From Acinetobacter tianfuensis (GTDB taxonomy: Bacteria; Pseudomonadota; Gammaproteobacteria; Pseudomonadales; Moraxellaceae): a stretch of 64,000 nucleotides of DNA. Below, piece by piece: positions 7,096 to 15,915 of this stretch. The stretch lies in contig NZ_RAXV01000018.1 of NCBI RefSeq assembly GCF_003611465.1, forward strand, positions 1-64,000, in the 5' to 3' direction. The notes below the pieces were generated by a model. That model ran no database searches, was not told where the DNA came from, and saw only the letters and a program-made list of their open reading frames with translations. Within the stretch, counting starts at the first letter, position 1. Each line of letters opens with the position of its first letter. The position numbers were made by a program, and so were the translations under genes.

Positions 7096-8853
7096 ATGAC
7101 TTTTAATTTTGAAATTGATACTTCATGGTGCTTAGACCAATTAGAAAAAGATGGGCGTATTACAGAGCGTGATAAGTTATTAATACAAACCACGCATCGT
7201 CAGCGTGATCAGCTGAAGTGGCATCCATTGCAGTGGATTTCAAATTTTAATCTAAAAGATAAGAGTCATCCGCAATCAACTTTGACGCTTAACCGTCTTT
7301 GCCAATGGCTGGCGGAAAAAAGTCAAATGCCTTTTTATGTCATTGATCCGCTTAAAGCCGATGTCGCTGCTTTAACGAATATCATGTCGCAAGAGTTTGC
7401 GGTGCGTAACCGTATTTTGGCGGTAGAAATACAAAATGAATGTGTGCTGATTGCATCGGATCAGCCTTTTAAATCTGAATGGATGGCAAACTTAGAGCGG
7501 ACAGTGCTGCCTAGAAAAATTCAGCGAGTATTGCTCAGCCCAGACCAGCTGCAGCGCTATTTGGTTGAGTATTACCAAGTCAGCCGTGCTGTGAGCAATT
7601 CGCAAAAATCCTCCGCTTATGACCGTGACAACAAAGGTGTAGAAGCTTTACTGCAATTGGGGGATACGCAAAACCCTGATGCCAATGATCAGCACATTGT
7701 AAAATTAGTAGATTGGGTGCTGCAGTTTGCCTTTGAACAAGGCGCCAGCGATATCCATCTTGAGCCGCGTAAAGAAACCGGCAAGGTACGTTTTCGTATC
7801 GATGGTGTATTGCACACCATTTATAATATGCCAGCAAATACTTTAACGGCCGTGATTTCACGGATTAAAATTTTGGGCCGTATGAACGTGGCTGAAAAGC
7901 GTAAACCGCAAGACGGACGTTTAAAAACCCGCACACCGAGCGGGCAAGAAACAGAACTGCGTTTATCGACTTTGCCGACAGCATTTGGTGAAAAGCTGGT
8001 GATGCGTATTTTTGACCCTGAAGTACTGGTGAGGAGTTTCCAGCAGCTGGGTTTTGAGGGCCGTTTGCAAACGCAGTGGAATGAGCTGACCAGCCACAGT
8101 CATGGCATCATTCTAGTTACAGGGCCAACGGGTTCGGGTAAAACCACCACGCTGTATTCGTCTTTAAAACAGCTGGCAACAGAAGAAGTTAACGTCTGTA
8201 CCATTGAAGATCCGATTGAAATGTTAGAGCCCAGCTTTAACCAAATGCAGGTCAATACGGGCATCGATCTAGGCTTTGCCGATGGTGTGCGCGCATTGAT
8301 GCGTCAAGATCCTGACATTATCATGGTGGGGGAAATTCGTGACCACGATACCGCGAATATGGCGATTCAAGCTGCTTTAACAGGCCATTTGGTGCTGTCT
8401 ACGCTGCATACCAATGATGCGCCGTCTAGTTTGACGCGCTTGCATGATTTGGGGGTACAGCCATTTTTAACAGCCGCGACCATTTTAGGTGTATTGGCGC
8501 AGCGTTTGGTGCGTAAGCTGTGCCCGCATTGCAAGCAGGAAACCTTTATTAATAATCAAGAGTGGAAGCATCTGACTTTTGACTACAATATTGATATGCC
8601 CGATTTTGTTTTTCATGCAGTAGGCTGTGACGAGTGCCGTAATACAGGCTATAAAGGCCGTGTCGGTATTTATGAATTTATGCAGCTGAGCCTTGAGGCT
8701 AAACAGCTGGTTGGCGCAAATGCGGACTTGACACAGCTGCGTCATCAGGCGCGTAAAGAAGGTGTAGAGCCTTTACGGATTGCCGGTGCGCGTAAAGTTA
8801 TAGCCGGTATAACAACATTGGAAGAAGTGCTTCGCGTTGTGCCGCTGAATTAA
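7096..8853 (+). CDS. gspE: Type II secretion ATPase GspE
   Basis: GspE/PulE/PilB family ATPase of 585 residues. Domains: N-terminal T2SSE-N region (to about 180), then the motor with SDIHLEP, Walker A GPTGSGKT (343-350), Asp box, Walker B around DIIMVGEIRD (about 408-417), His box GHLVLSTLHTNDA, and a four-Cys zinc site CPHC (476-479) plus CDEC (511-514). Such ATPases power assembly of the type II pseudopilus at the inner membrane. PilB is the main alternative; the absence of pil genes nearby and the dispersed gsp genes known from Acinetobacter favour GspE. ATG 7075 is possible, but 7096 has a GGGGAA site about 10 bases upstream and is preferred. Confidence 0.82.
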   Translation: MTFNFEIDTSWCLDQLEKDGRITERDKLLIQTTHRQRDQLKWHPLQWISNFNLKDKSHPQSTLTLNRLCQWLAEKSQMPFYVIDPLKADVAALTNIMSQEFAVRNRILAVEIQNECVLIASDQPFKSEWMANLERTVLPRKIQRVLLSPDQLQRYLVEYYQVSRAVSNSQKSSAYDRDNKGVEALLQLGDTQNPDANDQHIVKLVDWVLQFAFEQGASDIHLEPRKETGKVRFRIDGVLHTIYNMPANTLTAVISRIKILGRMNVAEKRKPQDGRLKTRTPSGQETELRLSTLPTAFGEKLVMRIFDPEVLVRSFQQLGFEGRLQTQWNELTSHSHGIILVTGPTGSGKTTTLYSSLKQLATEEVNVCTIEDPIEMLEPSFNQMQVNTGIDLGFADGVRALMRQDPDIIMVGEIRDHDTANMAIQAALTGHLVLSTLHTNDAPSSLTRLHDLGVQPFLTAATILGVLAQRLVRKLCPHCKQETFINNQEWKHLTFDYNIDMPDFVFHAVGCDECRNTGYKGRVGIYEFMQLSLEAKQLVGANADLTQLRHQARKEGVEPLRIAGARKVIAGITTLEEVLRVVPLN

Positions 8854-8944
8854 AAAAACTGAATATTTTAATTCTTAAGATTCGCCTCATCTTCAGCTGT
8901 TTTAATAGCCTCATCGAATGAAGCAATTGATTAAGGTGAAGAAA

Positions 8945-9325
8945 ATGAACGTATTGAATAAAACAGTTTTAGCAGCAGTTTTGGCAGGCGCAGCAGTGTA
9001 TGCAGCCGCAAATACAGCACCGAATCATGCCGCAGCAGTCAATCATCAGGCTATTGCAGCGCCTGCAGCAGTCACAGTGAAACAGGCTTTAAATGCCAAA
9101 GATAATACTGCGGTACAATTGAAAGGTTATGTGGTCAAAGCTGTTGGTGATGAAAAATATCAATTCCGTGACAGCACAGGCACGATCAATGTAGAAATTG
9201 ATGATGAGTTATGGCATGGCAAGGCCGTTTCTGCTAAGACACCTGTCACATTAATTGGTGAAGTAGATGTGGATTACAAACCTGCTAAGCGTGTAGAAAT
9301 TGATGTAGATCAAGTGAAATACTAA
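8945..9325 (+). CDS. YgiW/BOF-family periplasmic OB-fold stress protein
   Basis: Product of 126 residues with a cleavable signal peptide (MNVLNKTVLAAVLAG, cleavage near AAAN-TA) followed by a low-complexity Ala/His linker and a bacterial OB-fold (BOF) domain: VTVKQALNAKDNTAVQLKGY, YQFRDSTGTINVEIDD, LIGEVD...VEIDVDQVKY. YgiW/YdeI proteins sit in the periplasm and are linked to stress tolerance; their exact ligand is unclear. It directly precedes a QseBC-like two-component system, the same order as ygiW-qseBC in enterobacteria. The start at 8945 is chosen because AAGGTGA lies just upstream; an upstream ATG at 8918 would spoil the signal peptide. Confidence 0.85.
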   Translation: MNVLNKTVLAAVLAGAAVYAAANTAPNHAAAVNHQAIAAPAAVTVKQALNAKDNTAVQLKGYVVKAVGDEKYQFRDSTGTINVEIDDELWHGKAVSAKTPVTLIGEVDVDYKPAKRVEIDVDQVKY

Positions 9326-9350
9326 GTTTGGCTGAAAAAAATCAAGAGAT

Positions 9351-9378
9351 AAACCGCATGTTCGCATGCGGTTTTTTT
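9351..9378 (+). terminator. Terminator after the ygiW-like gene
   Basis: 10-bp perfect stem with a TTCG tetraloop (9351-9360 with 9365-9374) followed by a T run. It separates the OB-fold gene from the response regulator, so the two are probably not a simple operon. Confidence 0.85.
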
Positions 9379-9426
9379 ATGGGCGCAGACATGCTAGTGT
9401 CAAGCTAAAGCAGACAGGAAAAATAT

Positions 9427-10089
9427 ATGCGTATATTGCTGGCAGAAGACGATGTTTCTCAAGCTGAAAGCATTAAGGCTTGGCTGGAAATGGATGGCTA
9501 CAGCATAGATTGGGTGGCGCGAGGCGATCATGCAATTTTGGCTGTACAGCAGCATCAGTATGACTGTGTGCTTTTAGACCGGGGTTTGCCTAAGGCTGAA
9601 GGAGACGACATCTTAAAAGAACTGCGTAAAACGCAGCAGACACCCGTGATTTTTATCACGGCCAAAGACAGTATTCAAGACCGCGTAGAAGGGCTGGATT
9701 TAGGCGCAAATGATTATTTGGTCAAGCCGTTCAGCTTGGAAGAGCTTTCTGCCCGAGTAAGAGCGCATTTACGTTTAAAACAGCAAGCCAGCAGCAATAT
9801 TTTAAAATTTAAAGAGTTGGAACTGGATGTACAGGCGAAGACACTGCATGTACAGCAGCAGCTGGTGAACCTTACAGCCAAAGAGTTTCAAATTTTATAT
9901 AAACTCATGCAAAACCCAAATCACATTGTCAGCCGTGAAATGCTTGAAGAGTCATTGTATGCATGGGGTGATGAAGTTGAAAGCAATGCTGTTGAGGTAT
10001 ATGTGTATCAGCTGCGTAAAAAAATTGGTGCACATTATATTAAAACAATCCGCGGCTTAGGTTACCGTATGAATGCGGATGCCTCATGA
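9427..10089 (+). CDS. OmpR-family response regulator, QseB-like
   Basis: Product of 220 residues. Receiver domain 1-115 with the acidic pocket EDD (7-9), phospho-acceptor Asp51 in CVLLDRGLP and the conserved Lys in ITAKD (about 102). A winged-helix DNA-binding domain (about 125-218) ends in KKIGAHYIKTIRGLGYRM. It is phosphorylated by the kinase encoded next, with which it overlaps by 4 bases (ATGA). The neighbouring YgiW-like gene and the sequence character point to the QseB/PmrA branch; the signal and targets cannot be told from sequence. Confidence 0.9.
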   Translation: MRILLAEDDVSQAESIKAWLEMDGYSIDWVARGDHAILAVQQHQYDCVLLDRGLPKAEGDDILKELRKTQQTPVIFITAKDSIQDRVEGLDLGANDYLVKPFSLEELSARVRAHLRLKQQASSNILKFKELELDVQAKTLHVQQQLVNLTAKEFQILYKLMQNPNHIVSREMLEESLYAWGDEVESNAVEVYVYQLRKKIGAHYIKTIRGLGYRMNADAS

Positions 10090-11420
10090 GTCAGACCATT
10101 TCCCTGCAGCGCAAGCTGATTAAAACCTCATTATTGAGCTCTGTCGCTGCTGGGCTGTTAGCTTTAGCGCTGCTGCTGGGTTGGATGGTGGTGCAAACCA
10201 TGCAAGTGCAGGATGAGCTGATGGATGAAGTGGCGGATATGCTGCTGGCGGCAAATATTCATGAGCAGTCCGATAAGCAAGTTGACCAGCTGAGTGAGTC
10301 CTTTGACTTGTCTTATCAGTTAAAAAGCGGCGGCCAGCTGCTGGCTCAGTCTGAACATGATGATCAGCATGTGGCGCAATATTTTATCCAATTGCAGTCT
10401 AAAGACAGCGGTTATAGTTTTCTGTGGCAAAACGGTCATTTATGGCGGGCTTATGTGCAGCATGAAGCAGATGAAAATATGCAGGTTTATGTATTGCAGC
10501 CAGTGTCTGAACGTTTTGAGGTTATTTTAAATAGCTTATTGAGCTATTCAGGCATTTTGCTGCTGCTGTGGTTTTTGCAATGGGGCTTTTTACACATTTT
10601 AATTAAACGTGAATTTAAAGTGATTCATCAGTTCAGTCAAAAGATTGCACAAAAACATGCAGCAGACTTGTCGCCAATTCGCGCGGAAGCAACTGAAATG
10701 TCAGAACTGCAGCCGATTCGTTTACAGCTGAATTCTTTAATGCAGCGTCTGGATCAGGCCTTAACAGCAGAACAGCGTTTTACTGCGGATGCCTCACATG
10801 AGCTGCGTTCTCCGCTATCTGCTATACAGCTGAGGCTTCAGGTTTTAAAGCGAAAATACAGCGGCCATCCGCAGCTGGCGCAGGAAATGAACAGTATTCA
10901 GCAAGATGTGACACGCGGTACAAAAGTGCTGGAAAATTTGCTTTTGCTGGCGCGGCTAGATCCTTCTAATGCTGCTGAGCTGCCAAAGGAAATGGTCGAT
11001 ATTCAGGCTCTTAGTTTAAAGCTGAGAAACGAATACGCATCTCAGGCAGAAGAGAAGAACATTTCTTTTGAATGTGATATTGCCGCTGGCCAGCTGTTTG
11101 CAAATAAGGAGCTGATTCAGATCTGCTTGCGTAACTTAATTGACAATGCTTTACGCTATACAGAAGCGCAAGGAAAGATTGTGATTCGCAGCTGGGCAGA
11201 GCAGCAGCAGGTTATTTGGCAAATTGAAAATACTGGGCAGGGTTTGACTGATGAAGTGATTGAACGCTTAGGAGAGCGTTTCTACCGAGTATTGGGGACA
11301 CAAGTCAGAGGTAATGGCTTGGGGCTTTCGATATGTAAAAAGATTGTTCAGCTGCACCTCGGCACACTGCTTTTTGCTCAATCTGAATTAGGCGGATTAA
11401 AAGTGACAATAAAAATTTAG
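10086..11420 (+). CDS. Sensor histidine kinase, QseC-like
   Basis: Product of 444 residues. Two membrane helices (about 14-38 and 147-170) enclose a periplasmic sensor loop of ~110 residues rich in Gln, Asp and His. Then follow a HAMP-like linker, the phospho-acceptor His238 in DASHELRSPLSA, the N box NLIDNALRYTE (about 350), and the G box GNGLGLSICKK (about 412). It autophosphorylates and passes the phosphate to the regulator encoded upstream, with which it is translationally coupled. The family is certain; the ligand is not known. Confidence 0.9.
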   Translation: MSQTISLQRKLIKTSLLSSVAAGLLALALLLGWMVVQTMQVQDELMDEVADMLLAANIHEQSDKQVDQLSESFDLSYQLKSGGQLLAQSEHDDQHVAQYFIQLQSKDSGYSFLWQNGHLWRAYVQHEADENMQVYVLQPVSERFEVILNSLLSYSGILLLLWFLQWGFLHILIKREFKVIHQFSQKIAQKHAADLSPIRAEATEMSELQPIRLQLNSLMQRLDQALTAEQRFTADASHELRSPLSAIQLRLQVLKRKYSGHPQLAQEMNSIQQDVTRGTKVLENLLLLARLDPSNAAELPKEMVDIQALSLKLRNEYASQAEEKNISFECDIAAGQLFANKELIQICLRNLIDNALRYTEAQGKIVIRSWAEQQQVIWQIENTGQGLTDEVIERLGERFYRVLGTQVRGNGLGLSICKKIVQLHLGTLLFAQSELGGLKVTIKI

Positions 11421-11453
11421 AGTACTTTGAATGCTGAAAGTGGCGCAATAAAA

Positions 11454-11481
11454 AAGCAGCATGCGCTGATTCATGCTGCTT
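11454..11481 (-). terminator. Terminator of hemP
   Basis: 10-bp stem with an 8-base loop. The A run at 11450-11455 is a U tract on the minus strand, so it serves hemP; on the plus strand the T tract behind it is poor. Confidence 0.7.
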
Positions 11482-11514
11482 GTTTCCACGTTTATTATTA
11501 TGAGTTTATTCTAT

Positions 11515-11685
11515 TTATTTGGTCAAAATCAGGCGGTTGTTGCGTGTTAGGCGTAAACGGTATTCTTCACCTGCATGCATGATGCGGATTTCACGTCCTA
11601 AGGCGAATAAGTTGTTAGAATGCAGCATTGGCAGTGCATGATGAGTTTCATTAGAACGTGTAAAAAGACTGAAAGGCGCGTTCAT
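11515..11685 (-). CDS. hemP: Hemin uptake protein HemP
   Basis: Small protein of 56 residues starting MNAPFSLFTR and ending in the HemP signature: REIRIMHAGEEYRLRLTRNN followed by LILTK. HemP proteins are small and typically Fur-controlled, encoded near heme or iron uptake genes; in some bacteria they activate heme-uptake gene expression. The frame extends upstream by 24 codons, but that extension covers the Fur box and promoter, so the ATG at 11685 is chosen. Here it is a lone gene without a heme receptor beside it. Confidence 0.88.
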   Translation of the reverse strand: MNAPFSLFTRSNETHHALPMLHSNNLFALGREIRIMHAGEEYRLRLTRNNRLILTK

Positions 11686-11717
11686 TGTTATAAGCTCCGT
11701 GGTGTATATCGAATAAA

Positions 11718-11736
11718 TTAAATGATAATCATTATC
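11718..11736 (-). promoter_or_regulatory. Fur box upstream of hemP
   Basis: The 19 bases contain the palindromic core ATGATAATCATTAT and match 16 of 19 positions of the classical Fur consensus by my count. It lies 33 bases upstream of the hemP start codon, so iron-bound Fur would block transcription. A weaker match (AATGATAATAATTTAT) lies at about 11757-11772. Confidence 0.85.
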
Positions 11737-11829
11737 GAATAGGCATGTCAACGGCAAATGATAATAATTTATAAAATACTCAAAGATGGTTACACTGAAT
11801 TAACTTCAAGTCACAGGAAATGACTTTTT

Positions 11830-12729
11830 ATGTCGAAACCTAATCTGCATATTTCTATCGGCCTTCTTTTTCATCAGGCTAAAGTTTTGGTGGGCTGGCG
11901 TGAAGAAAATCAGCATCAAGGCAATAAGTATGAGTTTCCAGGCGGAAAAGTAGAGGATGGCGAAACACCTGAGCAAGCCTGCCGCCGTGAAGTGCATGAG
12001 GAAGTCGGTATTTTGCTGGATCAATGGTATCCATTCGATTTTATCCGCCATGAATATGATGATGTGATCGTAAATTTGCATTTATTTCATGCCGCTGTAC
12101 CTGAACAGCTGCTAGAAAAAATTCAGCTGCCTTGGCGGTGGTACAGCCGTCCTGAGTTGCTTGATTTAAATTTTCCAAAAGCAAATAAAGCAATGGTGAA
12201 ACGTCTGTATTGGCATCCGCAAATTAAAATCAGTGCAGATTTAGCCATGGTGCAGCAGCTTTCAGATGCTCAGCTCATGTATTGGCGCACAGATGCAGGG
12301 CAGCAAAGCCATATGGCGCTGTCAGAAATCAATGTGGAGCAGCTGCCGCTGCTGATTATCAATGTTGAATTATGGAAACAGCTGAATACAATTCAGCAGC
12401 AAAATATTGGCGCAGTACATTTAAAGCAAGAGCAGCTTTTGCAGATGAATTGTAATGATTTACAAGTGGGGCAGCGTTATATTGCGGCTTGCCATGATGA
12501 ACAGAGTGTACGTCATGCTGCGAAAATTGGCTGTGATGCCGTTCTGCTTAGCCCTGTTTTAACTACAGCTACACATCCTGATGCTGAGGCTCTAGGCTGG
12601 AAAAAGTTCGCACAGATTGCTCAGCAAGTTGACATTCCCGTATTTGCCTTGGGCGGCATGCAGCCAGATATGATGCTCGAAGCAAAAGAGCATTATGCTT
12701 ATGGCTTGGCAGGAATAAGTTTTTTATAA
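11830..12729 (+). CDS. NUDIX hydrolase fused to ThiE-like domain (MutT/thiamine phosphate synthase-like)
   Basis: Two-domain protein of 299 residues. Residues 1-130 are a MutT-like NUDIX domain whose box spans residues 38-60 (GGK...E at 44, RREVHEEVG 52-60), fitting GX5EX7REUXEEXGU. Residues about 160-299 resemble a shortened TIM barrel of thiamine phosphate synthase (GAVHLKQEQL, GCDAVLLSPV, IPVFALGGM). The first domain should sanitise oxidised nucleotides such as 8-oxo-dGTP. The ThiE-like part lacks some substrate motifs, so thiamine synthesis is doubtful. This fusion is widespread in gammaproteobacteria. It is divergent from hemP and convergent with lpoP. Confidence 0.88.
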   Translation: MSKPNLHISIGLLFHQAKVLVGWREENQHQGNKYEFPGGKVEDGETPEQACRREVHEEVGILLDQWYPFDFIRHEYDDVIVNLHLFHAAVPEQLLEKIQLPWRWYSRPELLDLNFPKANKAMVKRLYWHPQIKISADLAMVQQLSDAQLMYWRTDAGQQSHMALSEINVEQLPLLIINVELWKQLNTIQQQNIGAVHLKQEQLLQMNCNDLQVGQRYIAACHDEQSVRHAAKIGCDAVLLSPVLTTATHPDAEALGWKKFAQIAQQVDIPVFALGGMQPDMMLEAKEHYAYGLAGISFL

Positions 12730-12755
12730 AGATCGGGAGAACTGAAAGGGCTAGT

Positions 12756-13316
12756 TTATAGCCTTTTCAATTCTGTTAATGCTTGATTAATTGTGCTGTT
12801 TTTCTTTTGCTGTTGACCTGCTTTTAAGATGGTCTGCCACAGCTGTTTTTTCATCGCGCTGCTTTGCGCATAGCTGACACCGCGTTTTGCTAATGCTTCA
12901 GCATTTGCTGGCTGGTTTTTTCGATTTGCAATCATAGCTAAATATAAATAGGTCTCAGCAGATTGCGGTGCAAGGCGCTGTGCTTGAGTGGCAGCGCTTT
13001 CTGCTTCATTCAGTTTGCCGCTGGCGTAAGCTGCTTGAGTCTGCTGCATCAGTTTCTGAAAAGCAGGCAGGCTTCTGCCATCGTCCAGCTTTTGTACGGA
13101 CTTTTTTTGCTCTGGGACTATAATGGCTTTACGGCCAATCTCAGGTACATCATAAGGGTGAATAACCACACCTTCAGGTGTGGTTTCAACTTTATTGGTT
13201 TGTTTGGGTTTTTCTGCTGGCTGCTCAGGTGCAGGCAGGCTTTGGCAGCCTGCCAGTGCTGCTAAGATCAGGCCAAGCAGCGTTTTGTTCGGGTGAAATG
13301 TCTGTGTCTTTCTCAA
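12756..13316 (-). CDS. lpoP: TPR lipoprotein, probable PBP1b activator LpoP
   Basis: Product of 186 residues with a lipoprotein signal peptide (lipobox LAGC, Cys24), a Pro/Lys-rich linker of about 50 residues, and a C-terminal tetratricopeptide region (about 85-180; AAYASGKLNEAESAATQAQR, ETYLYLAMIANRKNQPANAE). It begins 12 bases after the end of mrcB on the same strand, so both are probably cotranscribed. In Pseudomonas and Acinetobacter the TPR lipoprotein LpoP is the outer-membrane partner that stimulates PBP1b. Domain content and position match; direct homology was not tested. Confidence 0.78.
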   Translation of the reverse strand: MRKTQTFHPNKTLLGLILAALAGCQSLPAPEQPAEKPKQTNKVETTPEGVVIHPYDVPEIGRKAIIVPEQKKSVQKLDDGRSLPAFQKLMQQTQAAYASGKLNEAESAATQAQRLAPQSAETYLYLAMIANRKNQPANAEALAKRGVSYAQSSAMKKQLWQTILKAGQQQKKNSTINQALTELKRL

Positions 13317-13328
13317 AATGAACCTGCT

Positions 13329-15728
13329 TTAGTTGCTGTAGGAACCGCTTGAAATGATACGGGACTGATTTGATAAATCTTGATCCATTTCATTTTCGCT
13401 TTCACGGATATAACTGTCATTTGAATTCATATCATTCTGCGGTTCAGGCAACTGCGTATTTTCCGTATCGTTTGTGTTCATTTCTGATTCATATTGTGAA
13501 GCTGCGCAAAGCGATGCGCGGGTCGGCATGACATTGCGGTTCAGCGGAATATACATTGCGCCGCTGCAGCCTGAAGCGGATAAATAGCCTGTTGAGCTGT
13601 CAATCCACTGCCATGTCACGCTGTCAGGCTGACGTAAATTGACTGGCTTTTGACGAAGCTGTTTCATGACGCTGGTCCATACAGGCAATGCGCCAGAAGA
13701 GCCTGTCAGGCCTGTGGCTTTGTTGTCATCCAAGCCGAGCCAAACAACGGTTAAATAATTGCCCGAATAGCCTGCAAACCATGAATCACGCGTGTCATTG
13801 GTCGTGCCGGATTTACCAGCTAAAGCTAGGTCTAGCGGCAGCGAGCTGTAAGCAGAACGGCCTGTGCCTGTACGCATGACTTGCTGCAGGCCATGGTTGA
13901 GCACATAAGCATCGGCGGGGTCAATGGTTGGCTGTACAGACAGGCTGTAGCGGTCAAGCAAGCGGCCATTGGCATCTACAACTGCGCGAATAGATTTCAC
14001 AGGATATTTGAAGCCGCCTGTTGCAAAGTTGCCGTACAGTGTGCTGATCTCCATTGGCGACATATCCACGGCGCCTAAATAAATAGACGGATAATTTGGA
14101 ATATTTGAAGTAACACCAAATTTTTTCAGATGGTTAATGAAGGTTGACATGCCGAACTCTTGGCCTAAACGTACAGCAGACAGGTTATAAGAGTTGGCCA
14201 GCGCTGTGATCATAGGCACTGCGCCATGCTCGCCGCCGCTATAGTTTTTAGGAGTCCAATTTTTTCCGTCGCTGAATACACTGATTTGGCTGTCTTCAAT
14301 ACTGCTTGCCCATGTATAGCGGTTAGATTCAAGCGCACTGAGATAAATTACGGGTTTGAGCAATGAACCGACTTGACGTTTGGCATCTAGGGCACGGTTA
14401 AAGCCAGTAAATTCTTGTGTAGAGCCGACAGCTGCTGCTAATTCACCATTTTCAGGGTGGGTCACAAGCACAGCGCCTTGTAAATCTTTTAGGCGTGCTG
14501 GATTGCGTTTGCTTAAGTTTGCAATAGATTCTTTAAAGGTTTTTTGTGTACGGGTTTGAGCAATCGGGTCAAGTGCAGTAAAAATACGCAAGCCTTGGTT
14601 GGTCAAATCGCTTTCTTGGTATTCGGTACGCAGCTGACGGCGCACAATATCTAAGTAATCAGGAAAACGTGCAGGGCCGAGTGTCGGTTTTGCAATGACG
14701 TTTAATGGACGTGCTGTTTCAGTGTCATATTGTTCTTGGCTCAGATAGCCCATGACCAGCATGTTTTTCAATACGATGTCACGGCGTTTTTTAGCGCCTT
14801 CAGGATTGCGCCAAGGGTTGAATAATGAGGGGCCTTGAACTAAGCCAACCAAATATGCTTGCTGTGCAATATTCAGCTCACGTAAAGGCAGGCCAAAATA
14901 AAACTGTGAAGCAAGGCCATAGCCATTAATAGAATAATTGCCGTTTTGACCTAGGTTTACTTCATTTAAATAGGCTTCCAGAATTTCATCTTTGCTGTAA
15001 TGCAATTCAATTAACAGCGCCATCAGGGCTTCATTGGCTTTACGCTTAATGGTTCTTTCAGGGCTTAAATAGAAGTTTTTAACCAGCTGCTGCGTCAGTG
15101 TTGAACCGCCTTGGCGCTTGCCGCCAGTGACATTGCTGACAATAGCGCGCGCAGTACCGCGTACAGAAAGGCCATGATGATTATAGAAGTTGCGGTCTTC
15201 TGTTGCGATCAAAGCATTAATCAGCGGTTTTGGCACATTTTTCAGTTTGATCAGCACGCGGTCTTCGTTATGCTGCGGGTAAATGCCGCCAATCAGCATT
15301 GGTTCTAAACGCGCAATACCGCTAGAAGACGGTTTGGTTGCACTGACATCGCTGATGTTATTTTCATTAAATGAAATTTTAAGGACTTGCTCAGGTTCAA
15401 CGCTTTCGCCAAAGTCAAAACCGCGGGTATGCACATACATTTCATTGCCTGAAGTGACATAGCTGCCTGTTTTTGCATAGCTTTCAGAGCTTTTATAACC
15501 CAGCAGCTTCAGCTCTTCGCTAAAATCCTGCTGACTGACTGGCGCATTGGCATAGATTTCTAAAGGACGAGCAAAGACTTTCGCCGGAATATCCCAGCGC
15601 TGACCTTCAAACTTTGCGCGTACGACATTGTCTAATTTAATTAAGTAGACGCTGAGCGCTACAAATATAGAAATGATGATGACGCAAAATATAAATGCAA
15701 TTATGCCTATGCCGCGTTCAGACTTCAT
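13329..15728 (-). CDS. mrcB: Bifunctional penicillin-binding protein 1B
   Basis: Class A PBP of 799 residues. One N-terminal membrane anchor (8-30), a UvrB-domain-2-like region, a GT51 glycosyltransferase with EDRNFYNHHG (catalytic Glu near 176) and GGSTLTQQLVKNFYLSPERT, then a transpeptidase domain with SxxK in VGSLLKP (Ser near 454), SYN (SxN) and KSGTTND (near 638). It polymerises lipid II and crosslinks peptidoglycan in the periplasm. The ~70-residue C-terminal tail is Asn/Ser/Glu-rich and probably disordered. lpoP follows 12 bases downstream. Confidence 0.94.
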   Translation of the reverse strand: MKSERGIGIIAFIFCVIIISIFVALSVYLIKLDNVVRAKFEGQRWDIPAKVFARPLEIYANAPVSQQDFSEELKLLGYKSSESYAKTGSYVTSGNEMYVHTRGFDFGESVEPEQVLKISFNENNISDVSATKPSSSGIARLEPMLIGGIYPQHNEDRVLIKLKNVPKPLINALIATEDRNFYNHHGLSVRGTARAIVSNVTGGKRQGGSTLTQQLVKNFYLSPERTIKRKANEALMALLIELHYSKDEILEAYLNEVNLGQNGNYSINGYGLASQFYFGLPLRELNIAQQAYLVGLVQGPSLFNPWRNPEGAKKRRDIVLKNMLVMGYLSQEQYDTETARPLNVIAKPTLGPARFPDYLDIVRRQLRTEYQESDLTNQGLRIFTALDPIAQTRTQKTFKESIANLSKRNPARLKDLQGAVLVTHPENGELAAAVGSTQEFTGFNRALDAKRQVGSLLKPVIYLSALESNRYTWASSIEDSQISVFSDGKNWTPKNYSGGEHGAVPMITALANSYNLSAVRLGQEFGMSTFINHLKKFGVTSNIPNYPSIYLGAVDMSPMEISTLYGNFATGGFKYPVKSIRAVVDANGRLLDRYSLSVQPTIDPADAYVLNHGLQQVMRTGTGRSAYSSLPLDLALAGKSGTTNDTRDSWFAGYSGNYLTVVWLGLDDNKATGLTGSSGALPVWTSVMKQLRQKPVNLRQPDSVTWQWIDSSTGYLSASGCSGAMYIPLNRNVMPTRASLCAASQYESEMNTNDTENTQLPEPQNDMNSNDSYIRESENEMDQDLSNQSRIISSGSYSN

Positions 15729-15856
15729 AAAACATGATAAGACCCTGATAAATTGTGCTAATCATGCGAAGCTTTTAAGTAATTTGCAATATTTAAACTG
15801 TATACGTATGCAAAATATGTGGGTAAAACATATGTAAACTAAGGCTTTAAAGTTTT

Positions 15857-15884
15857 TTTAAATCAAATGTGTTAATGCTATGAT
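15857..15884 (+). promoter_or_regulatory. Putative promoter of nadK
   Basis: An extended -10 element TGC-TATGAT lies at 15877-15884, with a TTTAAA-like -35 at 15857-15862 and a 16-base spacer. The -10 covers the ATG at 15880, which argues that this ATG is upstream of the transcription start. Confidence 0.45.
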
Positions 15885-15915
15885 AAGCATGACGCGAATC
15901 GGAGCGAAGGCGCAG

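Noticed and set aside
6924..7193. Minus-strand frame of 89 codons at the gspE start
   Set aside because: It is the complement of the gspE 5' end and promoter, has no ribosome site and no protein-like pattern.
8845..8875. AT-only hairpin after gspE as a terminator
   Set aside because: GAATTAAAA/TTTTAATTC stem has almost no G-C pairs and no T run; too weak to call.
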